From Janthinobacterium sp. J1-1 (GTDB lineage: Bacteria > Pseudomonadota > Gammaproteobacteria > Burkholderiales > Burkholderiaceae_D): a DNA stretch of 64,000 nucleotides. The notes beneath the pieces are model-generated. The model saw only the letters and a list, made by a program, of their open reading frames with translations. It was not told the origin of the DNA and made no database searches. A program made the position numbers and the translations under genes. Positions within the stretch are counted from its first letter, which is position 1; each line of letters starts with the position of its first letter. The DNA is taken from positions 1,302,001 through 1,366,000 of the forward strand of contig NZ_CP132339.1 of NCBI RefSeq assembly GCF_030944405.1. Direction: 5' to 3'. Positions 50,200 through 61,820 of this stretch are shown in pieces.

Positions 50200-51000
50200 A
50201 TGCTGCCATCGATAGACTGGACCCGCCCCTGGTATGCCACGGTGCTGCCGGCGCGGGGGCGGCTGGATTTGCAGCGCCACACGGTGATCGAGGCGTTGAA
50301 TCTGCAGGCGCGCGCGCTGGACTTGCGCAATCCGTCCGGCCTGCCGCTGGGTTTCGTGCCGCAAGCCGACCTGCCCGAGGGCGTGGCGTATGAGGAATTC
50401 ATCGGCGCCACCGGCGGCGTGCCCACGCGCGACAACCTGCACGACTTTTTCAACGCGCTGGTGTGGCTGACCTTTCCGCTGATCAAGCGGCAATTGAATG
50501 CCTTGCAGGCGGCGCAGATCGCCCTGTCGGGCGTGGGTAAATCGCGCGGCCCGGCGCGCGATGGCGCGACGATTTTCGATGAAAATTCGGCGCTGCTGGT
50601 GCTGCGCGACAGCCAGGCCGGCCACGCACTGGAGGCGGCCTTGCGCGCGCATGACTGGCAGCGCGTGTTTGTCGAACAGCGCGGCCAGTTTGCTGCCAAA
50701 GGCGACGCCGACGTCTGGCTGTTCGGCCATGCGCTGATGGAAAAACTGGTGGCGCCCTACAAGGCCATCACGGCGCATACCCGCATCGTGTTTGCCGGCG
50801 ACGTCTACTTTGCGCTGGACGATATGGCGCGGCGCGCCTGGCTCGATGCAAGGGTGGCGCAGGACCTGGCGCAGCAAGGCTTGAGCACGGCCGATTTCAC
50901 GCCCTTGCCGGTGCTCGGCATTCCCGGCTGGTGGGCAGAGCAGGACGCGCAGTTTTACGGAGACACGACGGTTTTTCGCCCGAAGCGCAAAGCCGCATGA
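50200..51000 (+). CDS. DUF3025 family protein
   Basis: This 266-residue protein has unknown function and is widespread in betaproteobacteria next to pyrC. Conserved text includes DNLHDFFNALVWLTFPLIK and SRGPARDGATIFDENSALLV. It has no signal peptide or membrane segment. Co-transcription with pyrC is likely. Confidence 0.9.
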   Translation: MLPSIDWTRPWYATVLPARGRLDLQRHTVIEALNLQARALDLRNPSGLPLGFVPQADLPEGVAYEEFIGATGGVPTRDNLHDFFNALVWLTFPLIKRQLNALQAAQIALSGVGKSRGPARDGATIFDENSALLVLRDSQAGHALEAALRAHDWQRVFVEQRGQFAAKGDADVWLFGHALMEKLVAPYKAITAHTRIVFAGDVYFALDDMARRAWLDARVAQDLAQQGLSTADFTPLPVLGIPGWWAEQDAQFYGDTTVFRPKRKAA

Positions 51001-51032
51001 TAATCAACGCGCAGCAGCGCGAAAGGACAGGC

Positions 51033-52034
51033 ATGGAGCAGGTGATACGGTGGGGCATACTCGGTACCGGCAAGATCGCCCAGGCGATGGCGGCGGCCTT
51101 GCGCGACGTACCCGGCGCGCAACTGGTGGCGGTGGCCTCGCGCACGCCGGAGAGCGCCGAGCGTTTTGGCGCGCTATGCGATGCGCCGCGCCGCCATGCT
51201 TCCTACCAGGCGCTGGCCGATGACGCCGGCGTCGACGTGATCTATATCGCCACGCCGCACACCCTGCATGCGGAAAATGCGCTGATGTGCCTGGCCGCCG
51301 GCAAGCATGTGGTGTGCGAAAAGCCGTTCACCATGAACGTGCGCGAAGCCCAAGGCGTGATCGAACTGGCGCGCGAGAAAAAACTGTTTCTGATGGAAGC
51401 CATGTGGAGCCGCTTCCTGCCGGCGGTGCAGGAAGCGCGGCGCCTGATCGCCAGCGGCGCGATCGGCCAGGTACAGCAACTGCAGGCCGATATCGGCTTT
51501 GTCGCCAATTTCCCGCCCGAGCACCGCTTGCTGAATCCCGCGCTGGGCGGCGGCGCGCTGCTCGATATCGGCATCTATCCGCTGTCGATGGCGGCCTTTT
51601 TTCTGGGCCCCGTGACGCAGGTGCGGACCCTGGCCGAAATGGGGCCGACCGGCGTCGACGAGCAGGCCGTGTTCAGCCTGCTGCATGAAGGCGGCGGCAG
51701 TTCCTCCTGCGCCTGCAGCATGCGCGTCTTGAGCCCGACCGAACTGACGATCACCGGCACCCTGGGCCGCATCCGCCTGCCGGGCCGCTTCTACAAACCG
51801 AATCACCTGATCATCGAGCCGATGGACGGCGAGCGCCGCGTGGTCGATGCCCCGTTTATCGGCAACGGCTACACGCACGAGGCGATGGAAGCGATGCGCT
51901 GCATCCGCGCCGGCCTGCCGGAAAGCCCCTTGATGCCGCATGCGGAAACGCTGGCGCTGATGGACGTGCTCGACACCATGCGCGCGCAGGTCGGGCTGGT
52001 CTACGACGCCGACCACGCCACGGCGGCCGCATGA
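51033..52034 (+). CDS. Gfo/Idh/MocA family oxidoreductase
   Basis: This 333-residue NAD(P)-dependent oxidoreductase of sugar or polyol type has the Rossmann motif GILGTGKIA, the catalytic Lys region CEKPFTMN and the substrate side LLDIGIYPLSMA, which is like dimeric dihydrodiol or trans-1,2-diol dehydrogenases. The substrate is unknown. The start MEQVIRWG at 51033 has AAAGGACAGGC upstream; the longer frame from 50931 overlaps DUF3025. Its stop overlaps the MFS start (ATGA). Confidence 0.9.
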   Translation: MEQVIRWGILGTGKIAQAMAAALRDVPGAQLVAVASRTPESAERFGALCDAPRRHASYQALADDAGVDVIYIATPHTLHAENALMCLAAGKHVVCEKPFTMNVREAQGVIELAREKKLFLMEAMWSRFLPAVQEARRLIASGAIGQVQQLQADIGFVANFPPEHRLLNPALGGGALLDIGIYPLSMAAFFLGPVTQVRTLAEMGPTGVDEQAVFSLLHEGGGSSSCACSMRVLSPTELTITGTLGRIRLPGRFYKPNHLIIEPMDGERRVVDAPFIGNGYTHEAMEAMRCIRAGLPESPLMPHAETLALMDVLDTMRAQVGLVYDADHATAAA

Positions 52035-53239
52035 ACACCGCATCGCGCCCCAGCCTGAAAACGATATTGATCGCCAGCGGCGTCGTGCTGACTCTGGCGA
52101 TGGGTGTGCGCCACGGCCTGGGCTTCTGGATGCAACCGATCTCGCAAGCCAATGGCTGGACCCGCGAAACCTATTCCCTGGCAATGGCCCTGCAAAACCT
52201 GATGTGGGGCGTGTTCGGGCCGTTCGCCGGCATGGCGGCCGACCGCTTCGGCACCATGCGCGTGGTGATCGTCGGCGCCATCAGCTATATGGCCGGCCTG
52301 GTATGGATGGCGCTGGTGACCGACCCGACCCTGTTCATCGTCGGCTCGGGCGTGTTCATCGGCCTGGCGCTGGCGTGCACCGCGTTTGGCGCCATCAGCG
52401 GCATCATCGGGCGCAGCGCGCCGCCGGAACAGCGCTCGTGGGCCTTCGGCATCTCGTCGGCGGCCGGCTCCTTCGGCCAGTTCCTGATGATGCCGATCGA
52501 GCAGCAGCTCATTTCCGCCGTCGGCTGGCAGAACGCGTTTTATGTGCTGGCCGCGCTGGTGGTGGCGGCCATGATACCGATGGCGTTCTACCTGCGCGAG
52601 CCGCCCGTCACGCACAGCGGCGGCGCGCAGCAAAGCGTCGGCGCGGCCTTTGGCGAGGCGATCGGCAACCGTTCGTTCTGGCTGCTGCTGGCCGGTTATT
52701 TCGTCTGTGGCTTCCAGCTGGTCTTCATCGGCGTGCACTTGCCGGCTTACCTGAAGGACCAGGGCCTGATGAACCCGAATATTGCGGTGACGGCGCTGGC
52801 GCTGATCGGCCTGTTCAATATTTTCGGCTCCTACTATGCGGGCAAGCTGGGCGGAAAATTCGCCAAGCGCCATCTGTTGTCGGCGATCTATGTATCGCGC
52901 GCGGCCGTCATCGGCCTGTTCCTGCTGGCGCCATTGTCGGCGTGGACGGTGTACCTGTTTGCGGCCGGCATGGGCGTGCTGTGGCTGTCGACCGTGCCGC
53001 TGACGAACGGCATCATCGCCGGCATCTTCGGCGTCAAGCATCTGTCGATGCTGGCCGGCATGGTCTTCTTCTCGCATCAGGTGGGCAGCTTCCTCGGCGC
53101 CTGGCTCGGCGGTTTCCTGTACGAGCGCATGGGCAACTACAGCGCTGTGTGGATCATCACCATCGGCCTGGGCCTGCTGGCCGCCCTGATCAACCTGCCG
53201 ATCGACGAACGCGCTGCACGGCGTGCGGTGGCGGCGTGA
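52031..53239 (+). CDS. MFS transporter
   Basis: This 402-residue transporter has twelve hydrophobic segments and the loop 2-3 motif GMAADRFGTMRV. The text GLGFWMQPISQANGWTRETYSLAMALQNL is typical of the oxalate/formate-antiporter-like branch. The substrate is not known. It overlaps the oxidoreductase gene before it and the tiny membrane ORF after it, so all three should be one transcript. Confidence 0.92.
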   Translation: MNTASRPSLKTILIASGVVLTLAMGVRHGLGFWMQPISQANGWTRETYSLAMALQNLMWGVFGPFAGMAADRFGTMRVVIVGAISYMAGLVWMALVTDPTLFIVGSGVFIGLALACTAFGAISGIIGRSAPPEQRSWAFGISSAAGSFGQFLMMPIEQQLISAVGWQNAFYVLAALVVAAMIPMAFYLREPPVTHSGGAQQSVGAAFGEAIGNRSFWLLLAGYFVCGFQLVFIGVHLPAYLKDQGLMNPNIAVTALALIGLFNIFGSYYAGKLGGKFAKRHLLSAIYVSRAAVIGLFLLAPLSAWTVYLFAAGMGVLWLSTVPLTNGIIAGIFGVKHLSMLAGMVFFSHQVGSFLGAWLGGFLYERMGNYSAVWIITIGLGLLAALINLPIDERAARRAVAA

Positions 53240-53364
53240 TGAATCGCCGGCACCTCTGGCTGTGGCGCGTGGCGGGCGCGGTGGTGCTGGCCTTTGTGTT
53301 CATGGCGTATCTGCGGCCAGACTTCATGCTCGACCTGGCGAACCGCTTCTGGATGTGTTTGTAG
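53239..53364 (+). CDS. 41-residue predicted single-pass membrane peptide
   Basis: This small frame starts with the ATG that overlaps the MFS stop (TGATG). It codes for a basic start (MNRRHLWLWR), one hydrophobic helix (VAGAVVLAFVFMAYL) and a short tail ending DLANRFWMCL. Translational coupling and the clean helix argue for a real small protein, perhaps associated with the transporter. It ends nine bases before the helicase gene. Confidence 0.55.
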   Translation: MNRRHLWLWRVAGAVVLAFVFMAYLRPDFMLDLANRFWMCL

Positions 53365-53373
53365 AATACATGC

Positions 53374-56300
53374 ATGACAAAGAAATCCCTTGACCACGGC
53401 ATCATGGCGTTTGGCGCCGACGATATCGCCGGCTGTTTCGATAGCGGCACCCTGGGCCGTGGGCGCGGCTATGCGCAGCGCGGCATGGTGCTGTCTGTCA
53501 CGGCCGGCGATGGGGTAATCAAGGGCAGGGTCAGCGGTAGCGGCGGGCAAAGCTACCGCCAAACGATACGGCTCAAGCCCGCCGCGCGCGGCGTGCGCGT
53601 CGATGGCGATTGCAGCTGTCCCATGGATCACAATTGCAAGCATGTGGTGGCCGTTTTGTTGCGTTACCTGGAACTGGCGCCGGCGCCGTCCACCCCTGCC
53701 GGCAAAGACGGCATGTCGCCGCAGCTGGGCGCATGGCTGCGCAAGATGGCGCAGGCCCTCGCGCCCCAGCCTGCCGCCAGGCGCGTTGGCGCCACCGCAC
53801 AGCCCATGTACCGGCTGGTGTATGTGCTGATGCCCAAGCCGGGCGGCCAGCTGCATCTGTGCTTGTGCCGTGCCCGGCTGGGTGCGGGCGGCATGATCGC
53901 CTCGGCGGCGGTAGTGAACAATTTGTCCGATATACGCGACTATCCGCCGGCGTATGTCACGCCGGCGGACAGTTATGCGGCCCATCTGTTTTTCCTGCTT
54001 TGCGGCAATGACCAGCACAGTGCATCAGCTGAAATCAGTGGCGCCATCGGTGCCGAATTGCTGCAGCGTTTGCCTCAAGAACAGCGTCTGTTCCGCGCGG
54101 CCACGCACGACGACTTGAAAAACGGCAGGTTGACACCGCTGCTGGCGGCCGATACGCGCCAGGCGCGCCTGGCCTGGATCGGGCAGGAAGACGACAGCGT
54201 GACGCTGCGCTGGCAGACGGACGATGGCGCGCCGCTGGAACATGTGCTGGCGACACAGCCGGCGCTGTTCGTGCACGGCGCGGAAATCGGCCCGTTGACC
54301 TTGCCCGACAGCCTGGCCGGCATGGCGCCGCTTGAGCTCCAGGCGCTGGTGGCCAAGGCGCCGCGCGTGGCCGAAAAGCAGCGTGCGCTGCTGGTGCGCG
54401 AGCTGGCCGCGCAAGGGCTGGAGCAGCTCATCGCGCCGCCGCCGCCGCCGTTGCGCAATATCGTCCGGCGTGACATCGCGGCACGCCCTTTCCTGCTGCT
54501 CGGCAGTGTCGACAGCGATACCGCCGGCGCGCCGCCGCACGACTTCGCGCTGCTGGCGTTTGATTATGACGGCGTGCGCGCATCCACCGACACGGCGCAA
54601 AAGCTGCAGCGTCATGCTTCCAGCGGCAAGGAGACCATCAAGCGCGATGCCAGGGCGGAGCGGGCCGCCATGGCCACTCTGCGCAACAGCGGATTTGCCG
54701 CCGCCGCCGCGTCGCCGCTGCACGCGATGGCCGGCGTGCTGCAACTGCCCGGCCAGGCCGCCTGGATCGATTTCGCGGCGCATGGCGTGCCGGCCTTGCG
54801 CCAGCAGGGCTGGCTGATCGAATACGGCCCCGGCTACCGCTACGACCTGGCGGCGATCGATGAATGGTATGCCGACGTGGCCGAAGAGGGCGAGGGCGGC
54901 AATGCCTGGTTCGAGCTGGAGCTGGGCATCGTGGTGGGCGGCCAGCGCGTGCCCTTGCTGCCGGTGCTGCTGCAACTGATACGGGCGGTGCCCGACAGCT
55001 TCAATCCGCAGGCGCTGGCCTTGCACGACGATGCCGAACACCTGATGGCCAGCCTGCCTGGCGGCGCCAGGGTGGCGCTGCCGTGGAGCCGCGTCAAGCC
55101 GATTCTGCATGCCTTGGGCGAGCTGTATTTCAAGGACCACATCGGCGCCGGCATGCGCCTGCCGGTGCTGGACGCGGCGCGCCTGGCCGAACTGGAAGCG
55201 GGCGCGCAACTGCGCTGGACCGGCGGTGAACGGCTGCGCCAGCTGGGCGCCAGGCTGCGCGCCTTCGACGGCATCGCCCCGGTTGCCGCGCCGGCCGGCC
55301 TGCAGGCGGCGCTGCGTCCTTACCAGGCCGAAGGCGTGGCGTGGATGCAGTTCCTGCGCGAGTACGACTTCGCCGGCATCCTGGCCGACGACATGGGGCT
55401 GGGCAAAACCATCCAGACCTTGTGCCACATCCTGCTGGAAAAGGAAGCGGGACGATTGATCGCGCCGGCGCTGGTGGTGGCGCCGACCAGCTTGATGGGC
55501 AACTGGCAGGCCGAAGCCAGGCGCTTTGCGCCCGGCTTGCGGGTGCTGCTGCTGCACGGCGCACAGCGCGTCCAGCACTTCGAGACGATGGGGCAATACG
55601 ATCTGGTGCTGACCACTTATGCGCTACTGCCGCGCGACGAGGAAACGCTGCGCGGCCAGCGCTTCCACTTGCTGATCCTCGACGAATCGCAATACATCAA
55701 GAACAGCCGCTCCAAGGCGGCGCAAACGGCCGGCCTGCTGCAGGCCTCGCACCGCCTGTGCCTGACCGGCACGCCGCTGCAGAATCACCTGGGCGAACTG
55801 TGGTCGCAGTTTCACTTCCTGATGCCGGGGTTGCTGGGCGACGAAAAAAGCTTCAATGGTGAATTTCGCAAACCAATAGAAAAGCTGGGCGACAGTGCGC
55901 GCAACGCCTTTTTGATCCGCCGCATCAAGCCTTTCCTGCTACGCCGTACCAAGGACAAGGTGGCGGCCGAATTGCCGCCCAAGACAGAGATGGTGCGCGA
56001 AGTCGAACTGGCCGGCGCCCAGCGCGACCTGTACGAAACGGTGCGCCTGGCGATGGATGCGAAGGTGCGCGCGGCGATCGCCGCCAAGGGCCTGGCGCGC
56101 AGCCAGATCGTGATCCTGGAAGCCTTGCTCAAGCTGCGTCAGGTATGCTGCGATCCGCGCCTGGTGGCCGGCGCGGGCAAGAAAGGCGCGGCGCCGTCGG
56201 CCAAGCTGGCCGAATTGATGGAGATGCTCGAAGCGTTGCTGGCCGAAGGGCGCAAGGTGCTGGTGTTTTCGCAATTTACCAGCATGCTGGCGCTGATCGA

Positions 56301-56718
56301 AGCGCCGTTACGCGAGCGCGGCATCGCCTATGCTTTGCTGACCGGCGACACGCGTGACCGCGGCGCGCAGGTCGACGCATTCCAGCAGGGCGCCGTGCCG
56401 GTCTTCCTGATCAGCCTGAAAGCGGGCGGCGTGGGGCTGAACCTGACGGCCGCCGATACCGTCATCCATTACGACCCCTGGTGGAATCCGGCGGCCGAAA
56501 ACCAGGCCAGCGACCGCGCCTGGCGCATCGGCCAGGACAAGCCGGTGTTCGTCTACAAGCTGATCGCCAGAGGGACGCTGGAAGAAAAAATCCAGGACAT
56601 GCAGCGCCGCAAGGCCGAGCTGGCCGATGCGGTGCTGGCCGACGGCCAGTCGCAAACGCTGGCCGTCACGCACGACGATCTGCAGGCGATTTTCGCACCC
56701 TTGTCCGCTGCTGCCTAG
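53374..56718 (+). CDS. SWIM zinc finger SNF2-family helicase
   Basis: This 1114-residue ATPase has an N-terminal SWIM zinc finger (CSCPMDHNCKHVVAVLLRYLEL, about residues 80-100), a long middle region, and a C-terminal SNF2 motor (about 640-1110). The motor has DDMGLGKT (Walker A), ILDESQYIKN (motif II), LTGTPLQNHLGELWSQFHFL and ASDRAWRIGQDKPVFVYKL. Such proteins translocate on double-stranded DNA and are linked to repair or transcription. Its partners are unknown. It is convergent with recG; the stops overlap. Confidence 0.93.
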   Translation: MTKKSLDHGIMAFGADDIAGCFDSGTLGRGRGYAQRGMVLSVTAGDGVIKGRVSGSGGQSYRQTIRLKPAARGVRVDGDCSCPMDHNCKHVVAVLLRYLELAPAPSTPAGKDGMSPQLGAWLRKMAQALAPQPAARRVGATAQPMYRLVYVLMPKPGGQLHLCLCRARLGAGGMIASAAVVNNLSDIRDYPPAYVTPADSYAAHLFFLLCGNDQHSASAEISGAIGAELLQRLPQEQRLFRAATHDDLKNGRLTPLLAADTRQARLAWIGQEDDSVTLRWQTDDGAPLEHVLATQPALFVHGAEIGPLTLPDSLAGMAPLELQALVAKAPRVAEKQRALLVRELAAQGLEQLIAPPPPPLRNIVRRDIAARPFLLLGSVDSDTAGAPPHDFALLAFDYDGVRASTDTAQKLQRHASSGKETIKRDARAERAAMATLRNSGFAAAAASPLHAMAGVLQLPGQAAWIDFAAHGVPALRQQGWLIEYGPGYRYDLAAIDEWYADVAEEGEGGNAWFELELGIVVGGQRVPLLPVLLQLIRAVPDSFNPQALALHDDAEHLMASLPGGARVALPWSRVKPILHALGELYFKDHIGAGMRLPVLDAARLAELEAGAQLRWTGGERLRQLGARLRAFDGIAPVAAPAGLQAALRPYQAEGVAWMQFLREYDFAGILADDMGLGKTIQTLCHILLEKEAGRLIAPALVVAPTSLMGNWQAEARRFAPGLRVLLLHGAQRVQHFETMGQYDLVLTTYALLPRDEETLRGQRFHLLILDESQYIKNSRSKAAQTAGLLQASHRLCLTGTPLQNHLGELWSQFHFLMPGLLGDEKSFNGEFRKPIEKLGDSARNAFLIRRIKPFLLRRTKDKVAAELPPKTEMVREVELAGAQRDLYETVRLAMDAKVRAAIAAKGLARSQIVILEALLKLRQVCCDPRLVAGAGKKGAAPSAKLAELMEMLEALLAEGRKVLVFSQFTSMLALIEAPLRERGIAYALLTGDTRDRGAQVDAFQQGAVPVFLISLKAGGVGLNLTAADTVIHYDPWWNPAAENQASDRAWRIGQDKPVFVYKLIARGTLEEKIQDMQRRKAELADAVLADGQSQTLAVTHDDLQAIFAPLSAAA

Positions 56719-58826
56719 ACTTTCAAAAACTCTTCCTTGTTGCCCAGCCAGCGCGCCAGGTGGGCTTCCACCGTGGCGGCGCTGGCGGGCGAAGTGGCGT
56801 GCAGCAGGTCGTGCGCCACGTCGCGCGCCTGGTCGACCAGCCATTGATCGGTTTCCAGGTCGGCGAAGCGCAGCATGGCCTGGCCGGACTGGCGCGCGCC
56901 GAGAAATTCGCCGGGGCCGCGGATTTCCAGGTCGCGGCGGGCGATTTCAAAGCCGTCGGTGGTTTCGCGCATGGTCATCAAACGCTGGCGCGCCACGCCG
57001 CCCAGCGGGCCCTGGTACAGCAGCAGGCAGACGCTGGCCGCCGAGCCGCGCCCGACGCGCCCGCGCAGCTGGTGCAGTTGCGACAAACCAAAACGCTCGG
57101 CGTGCTCGATCACCATCAGCGAGGCGTTGGGCACGTCGACGCCCACCTCGATCACGGTGGTGGCCACCAGCACCTGCAGCTGGCCGGCGATAAAGGCGTC
57201 CATCACCTCCTGTTTTTCGGCCGGCTTCAGGCGGCCGTGCACCAGGCCCACCTGCAGCGCGGGCAGCGCTTCGGCCAGCATCATGTAGGTGTCGGTGGCC
57301 GTTTGCAGCTGCAGCGCTTCCGACTCCTCGATCAGCGGGCAAACCCAGTACACCTGCCGGCCTTCCAGCGCGGCCGCATACACGCGCGCGATCACCTCGT
57401 CGCGCCGGTTCTGGTCGATGGCGCGCGTGACGATCGGGCTGCGCCCGGGCGGCAGCTCGTCGATCACCGACACTTCCAGGTCGGCGTAATAGGTCATGGC
57501 CAGCGTGCGCGGAATCGGCGTGGCCGACATCATCAGCTGGTGCGGCACGGCCGCGCTATCGCCCTTGTTGCGCAGGGTCAGTCGCTGGCCCACGCCGAAG
57601 CGGTGCTGCTCGTCGACGATCACCAGGCCCAGTTTCGAGAACTGGACGTTGTCCTGGATCAGCGCGTGCGTGCCGATCACCAGCTGCGCCTCGCCCGATT
57701 CGATCAGCGCCAGCGCCGCCGTCTTTTCCTTCTTTTTCAGGCTGCCGGTCAGCCAGGCCACCTTCACGCCCAGCGGCTCCATCCAGGCGGCGATCTTGCG
57801 GAAGTGCTGTTCGGCCAGGATCTCGGTCGGCGCCATCAAGGCCGCCTGGTAGCCGCTGTCGATCGCCTGCGTGGCGGACAAGGCCGCCACCACCGTCTTG
57901 CCGCTGCCGACGTCGCCCTGCAGCAAACGCTGCATCGGATACGGCTGGCGCAGGTCGGCGCGGATTTCATCGAGCACGCGCGCCTGCGCGCCCGTCAGAC
58001 TGAACGGCAGCGCAGCCTGGAAGGCATGCGACAGGCTGCCGATAAAGGGCAGGGCGGCGGCGCCCTTCGAGCGGCGCGCGCGCTGGGCGCGTTTCAGCGA
58101 CAGCTGCTGGGCCAGCAGTTCATCGAACTTCATGCGCACCCAGGCCGGGTGCGAGCGGTCCATCAGCGCGCTCTCGTCGATCTGCTGCGGCGGGTAGTGC
58201 AGCAGGCGCACCGCCGCCTGGAACGGCGACAGCTGCATCTGGCGCAGCAGGGATTCCGGCAAGGTATCGGTCCAGTCGATGCGTTTCATCGCTTCGGCAA
58301 TCTCGCGCCGCAGCACATGCTGCGACAGGCCTTCGCCGGACGGATACACGGGCGTCAGGGCGGTCGGCAGCGGCGCGCCCTCGTTCACCACTTTATACAC
58401 GGGGTGGACCATCTCGGCGCCGAAGAAGCCGTGCTTGAGTTCGGCGCGCGCGCGCACCCGCGTGCCTTCGGCCAGCTGTTTCACCTGGCTGCCGTAAAAG
58501 TTCATGAAGCGCAGCAGCAAATCACCCGTTTCATCGGCGATGGTGACCAGCAACTGCTTGCGCGGCTTGAAACTGACTTCGCACTTGGTGACCACGCCTT
58601 CCACCTGCCACGACTCGCCGCCGCGCAGGCAGGCGTCGCGTATCGTATACACCTTGGTTTCATCTTCGTAGCGCATCGGCAGGTGCAGCACCAGATCCAT
58701 ATCGGTACGCAAGCCCAGCCGGGCCAGTTTCGTTTCCGTGCTGACCACTTTTTTGACGGCTTTTGGCTTCGGTGCTGGCTTGGCTGCGGGCGGCAGATCT
58801 GGCGTTGCGGACTTGAAATCAGGCAT
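56715..58826 (-). CDS. recG: RecG, ATP-dependent DNA helicase
   Basis: This 703-residue protein reverses stalled forks and moves branched DNA. The N-terminal wedge domain (MRYEDETKVYTI, then the OB fold) is followed by a helicase with GDVGSGKT, VIVDEQHRFGVGQR and TTVIEVGVDVPNA, and the C-terminal text HQLRGRVGRGS. A basic, proline- and lysine-rich lead of about 35 residues precedes the wedge. The start MPDFKSA (58826) is chosen over 58874. It is divergent from queA. Confidence 0.97.
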   Translation of the reverse strand: MPDFKSATPDLPPAAKPAPKPKAVKKVVSTETKLARLGLRTDMDLVLHLPMRYEDETKVYTIRDACLRGGESWQVEGVVTKCEVSFKPRKQLLVTIADETGDLLLRFMNFYGSQVKQLAEGTRVRARAELKHGFFGAEMVHPVYKVVNEGAPLPTALTPVYPSGEGLSQHVLRREIAEAMKRIDWTDTLPESLLRQMQLSPFQAAVRLLHYPPQQIDESALMDRSHPAWVRMKFDELLAQQLSLKRAQRARRSKGAAALPFIGSLSHAFQAALPFSLTGAQARVLDEIRADLRQPYPMQRLLQGDVGSGKTVVAALSATQAIDSGYQAALMAPTEILAEQHFRKIAAWMEPLGVKVAWLTGSLKKKEKTAALALIESGEAQLVIGTHALIQDNVQFSKLGLVIVDEQHRFGVGQRLTLRNKGDSAAVPHQLMMSATPIPRTLAMTYYADLEVSVIDELPPGRSPIVTRAIDQNRRDEVIARVYAAALEGRQVYWVCPLIEESEALQLQTATDTYMMLAEALPALQVGLVHGRLKPAEKQEVMDAFIAGQLQVLVATTVIEVGVDVPNASLMVIEHAERFGLSQLHQLRGRVGRGSAASVCLLLYQGPLGGVARQRLMTMRETTDGFEIARRDLEIRGPGEFLGARQSGQAMLRFADLETDQWLVDQARDVAHDLLHATSPASAATVEAHLARWLGNKEEFLKV

Positions 58827-59002
58827 ATAAGAGATTTTGTTGCCGCTAGCGTAAAATAGAGGGTTGTCCGGCACACCCTGTGCGTACCGCGCAGAGAATC
58901 TTGCGGCGGATTATTGTAATGCCTGTATAGGCGCACAGTATAGTGCCACACGCCGCATTGCGCACTCCTAATCATTGTTGACGTATTTTTCAAGCAAAAC
59001 GC

Positions 59003-61199
<2,197 letters not shown>

Positions 61200-61394
61200 G
61201 AAATCCTTAGAGCAAGGACAACATCGGCGTGGCCGTATGTTTTCTGTCTTGCCGCTTGGTGGGGGCGGGAAAGCATTGCATAATGCCTTTTTAGCCCCAT
61301 TTGAAGCTGCCATGCCGCCATTCAGGCAAGGTGGACGACAGCCGATGCTAGAATACAGCGCTATTTTTCCAAACTGATTAGAACTGGAGTCACC

Positions 61395-61727
61395 GTGTTT
61401 TTCATTTCCAACGCTTACGCGCAAGCCCCTACCGATGCCCTGGGCCTCGGCGGCAACCTGACCAGCTTCTTGCCGCTGGTATTGATGTTCGTGGTCATGT
61501 ATTTCCTGATGATCCGCCCACAGCAAAAACGCGCCAAAGAACAACGGGCGATGATGGACGCGCTGGCCAAGGGTGACGAAGTCGTTACCGCCGGCGGCAT
61601 GCTGGGCCGTGTCGTCAAGGTCGTGGACGCCTACGTCACCATCGAAGTGGCCACCGCGACCGAGATCACGGTACAGAAGAGCTCCATCACCACCTTGCTG
61701 CCTAAAGGCACCCTGAAGGCGCTGTAA
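61395..61727 (+). CDS. yajC: YajC, Sec translocase accessory subunit
   Basis: This 110-residue protein has one membrane helix (FLPLVLMFVVMYFLMI, about residues 24-40), then the family's RPQQKRAKEQRAMMDALAKGDEVVTAGGMLG. It is part of the SecDF-YajC complex. It lies upstream of secD, with 93 bases between; one operon is likely. Confidence 0.95.
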   Translation: MFFISNAYAQAPTDALGLGGNLTSFLPLVLMFVVMYFLMIRPQQKRAKEQRAMMDALAKGDEVVTAGGMLGRVVKVVDAYVTIEVATATEITVQKSSITTLLPKGTLKAL

Positions 61728-61820
61728 TTACCGCTGTAGTTATGTGACATGGGCGGCTACCCGCCGCCCGATGTGCTGCCTGCGACGCCTCCGACGCTCA
61801 ACACTGAACGCTGAATCAAT

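Noticed and set aside
61321..61354. A sigma-70 promoter for yajC (TAGAAT near 61349)
   Set aside because: No acceptable -35 box lies 16-18 bases upstream, so it was not listed as a feature.
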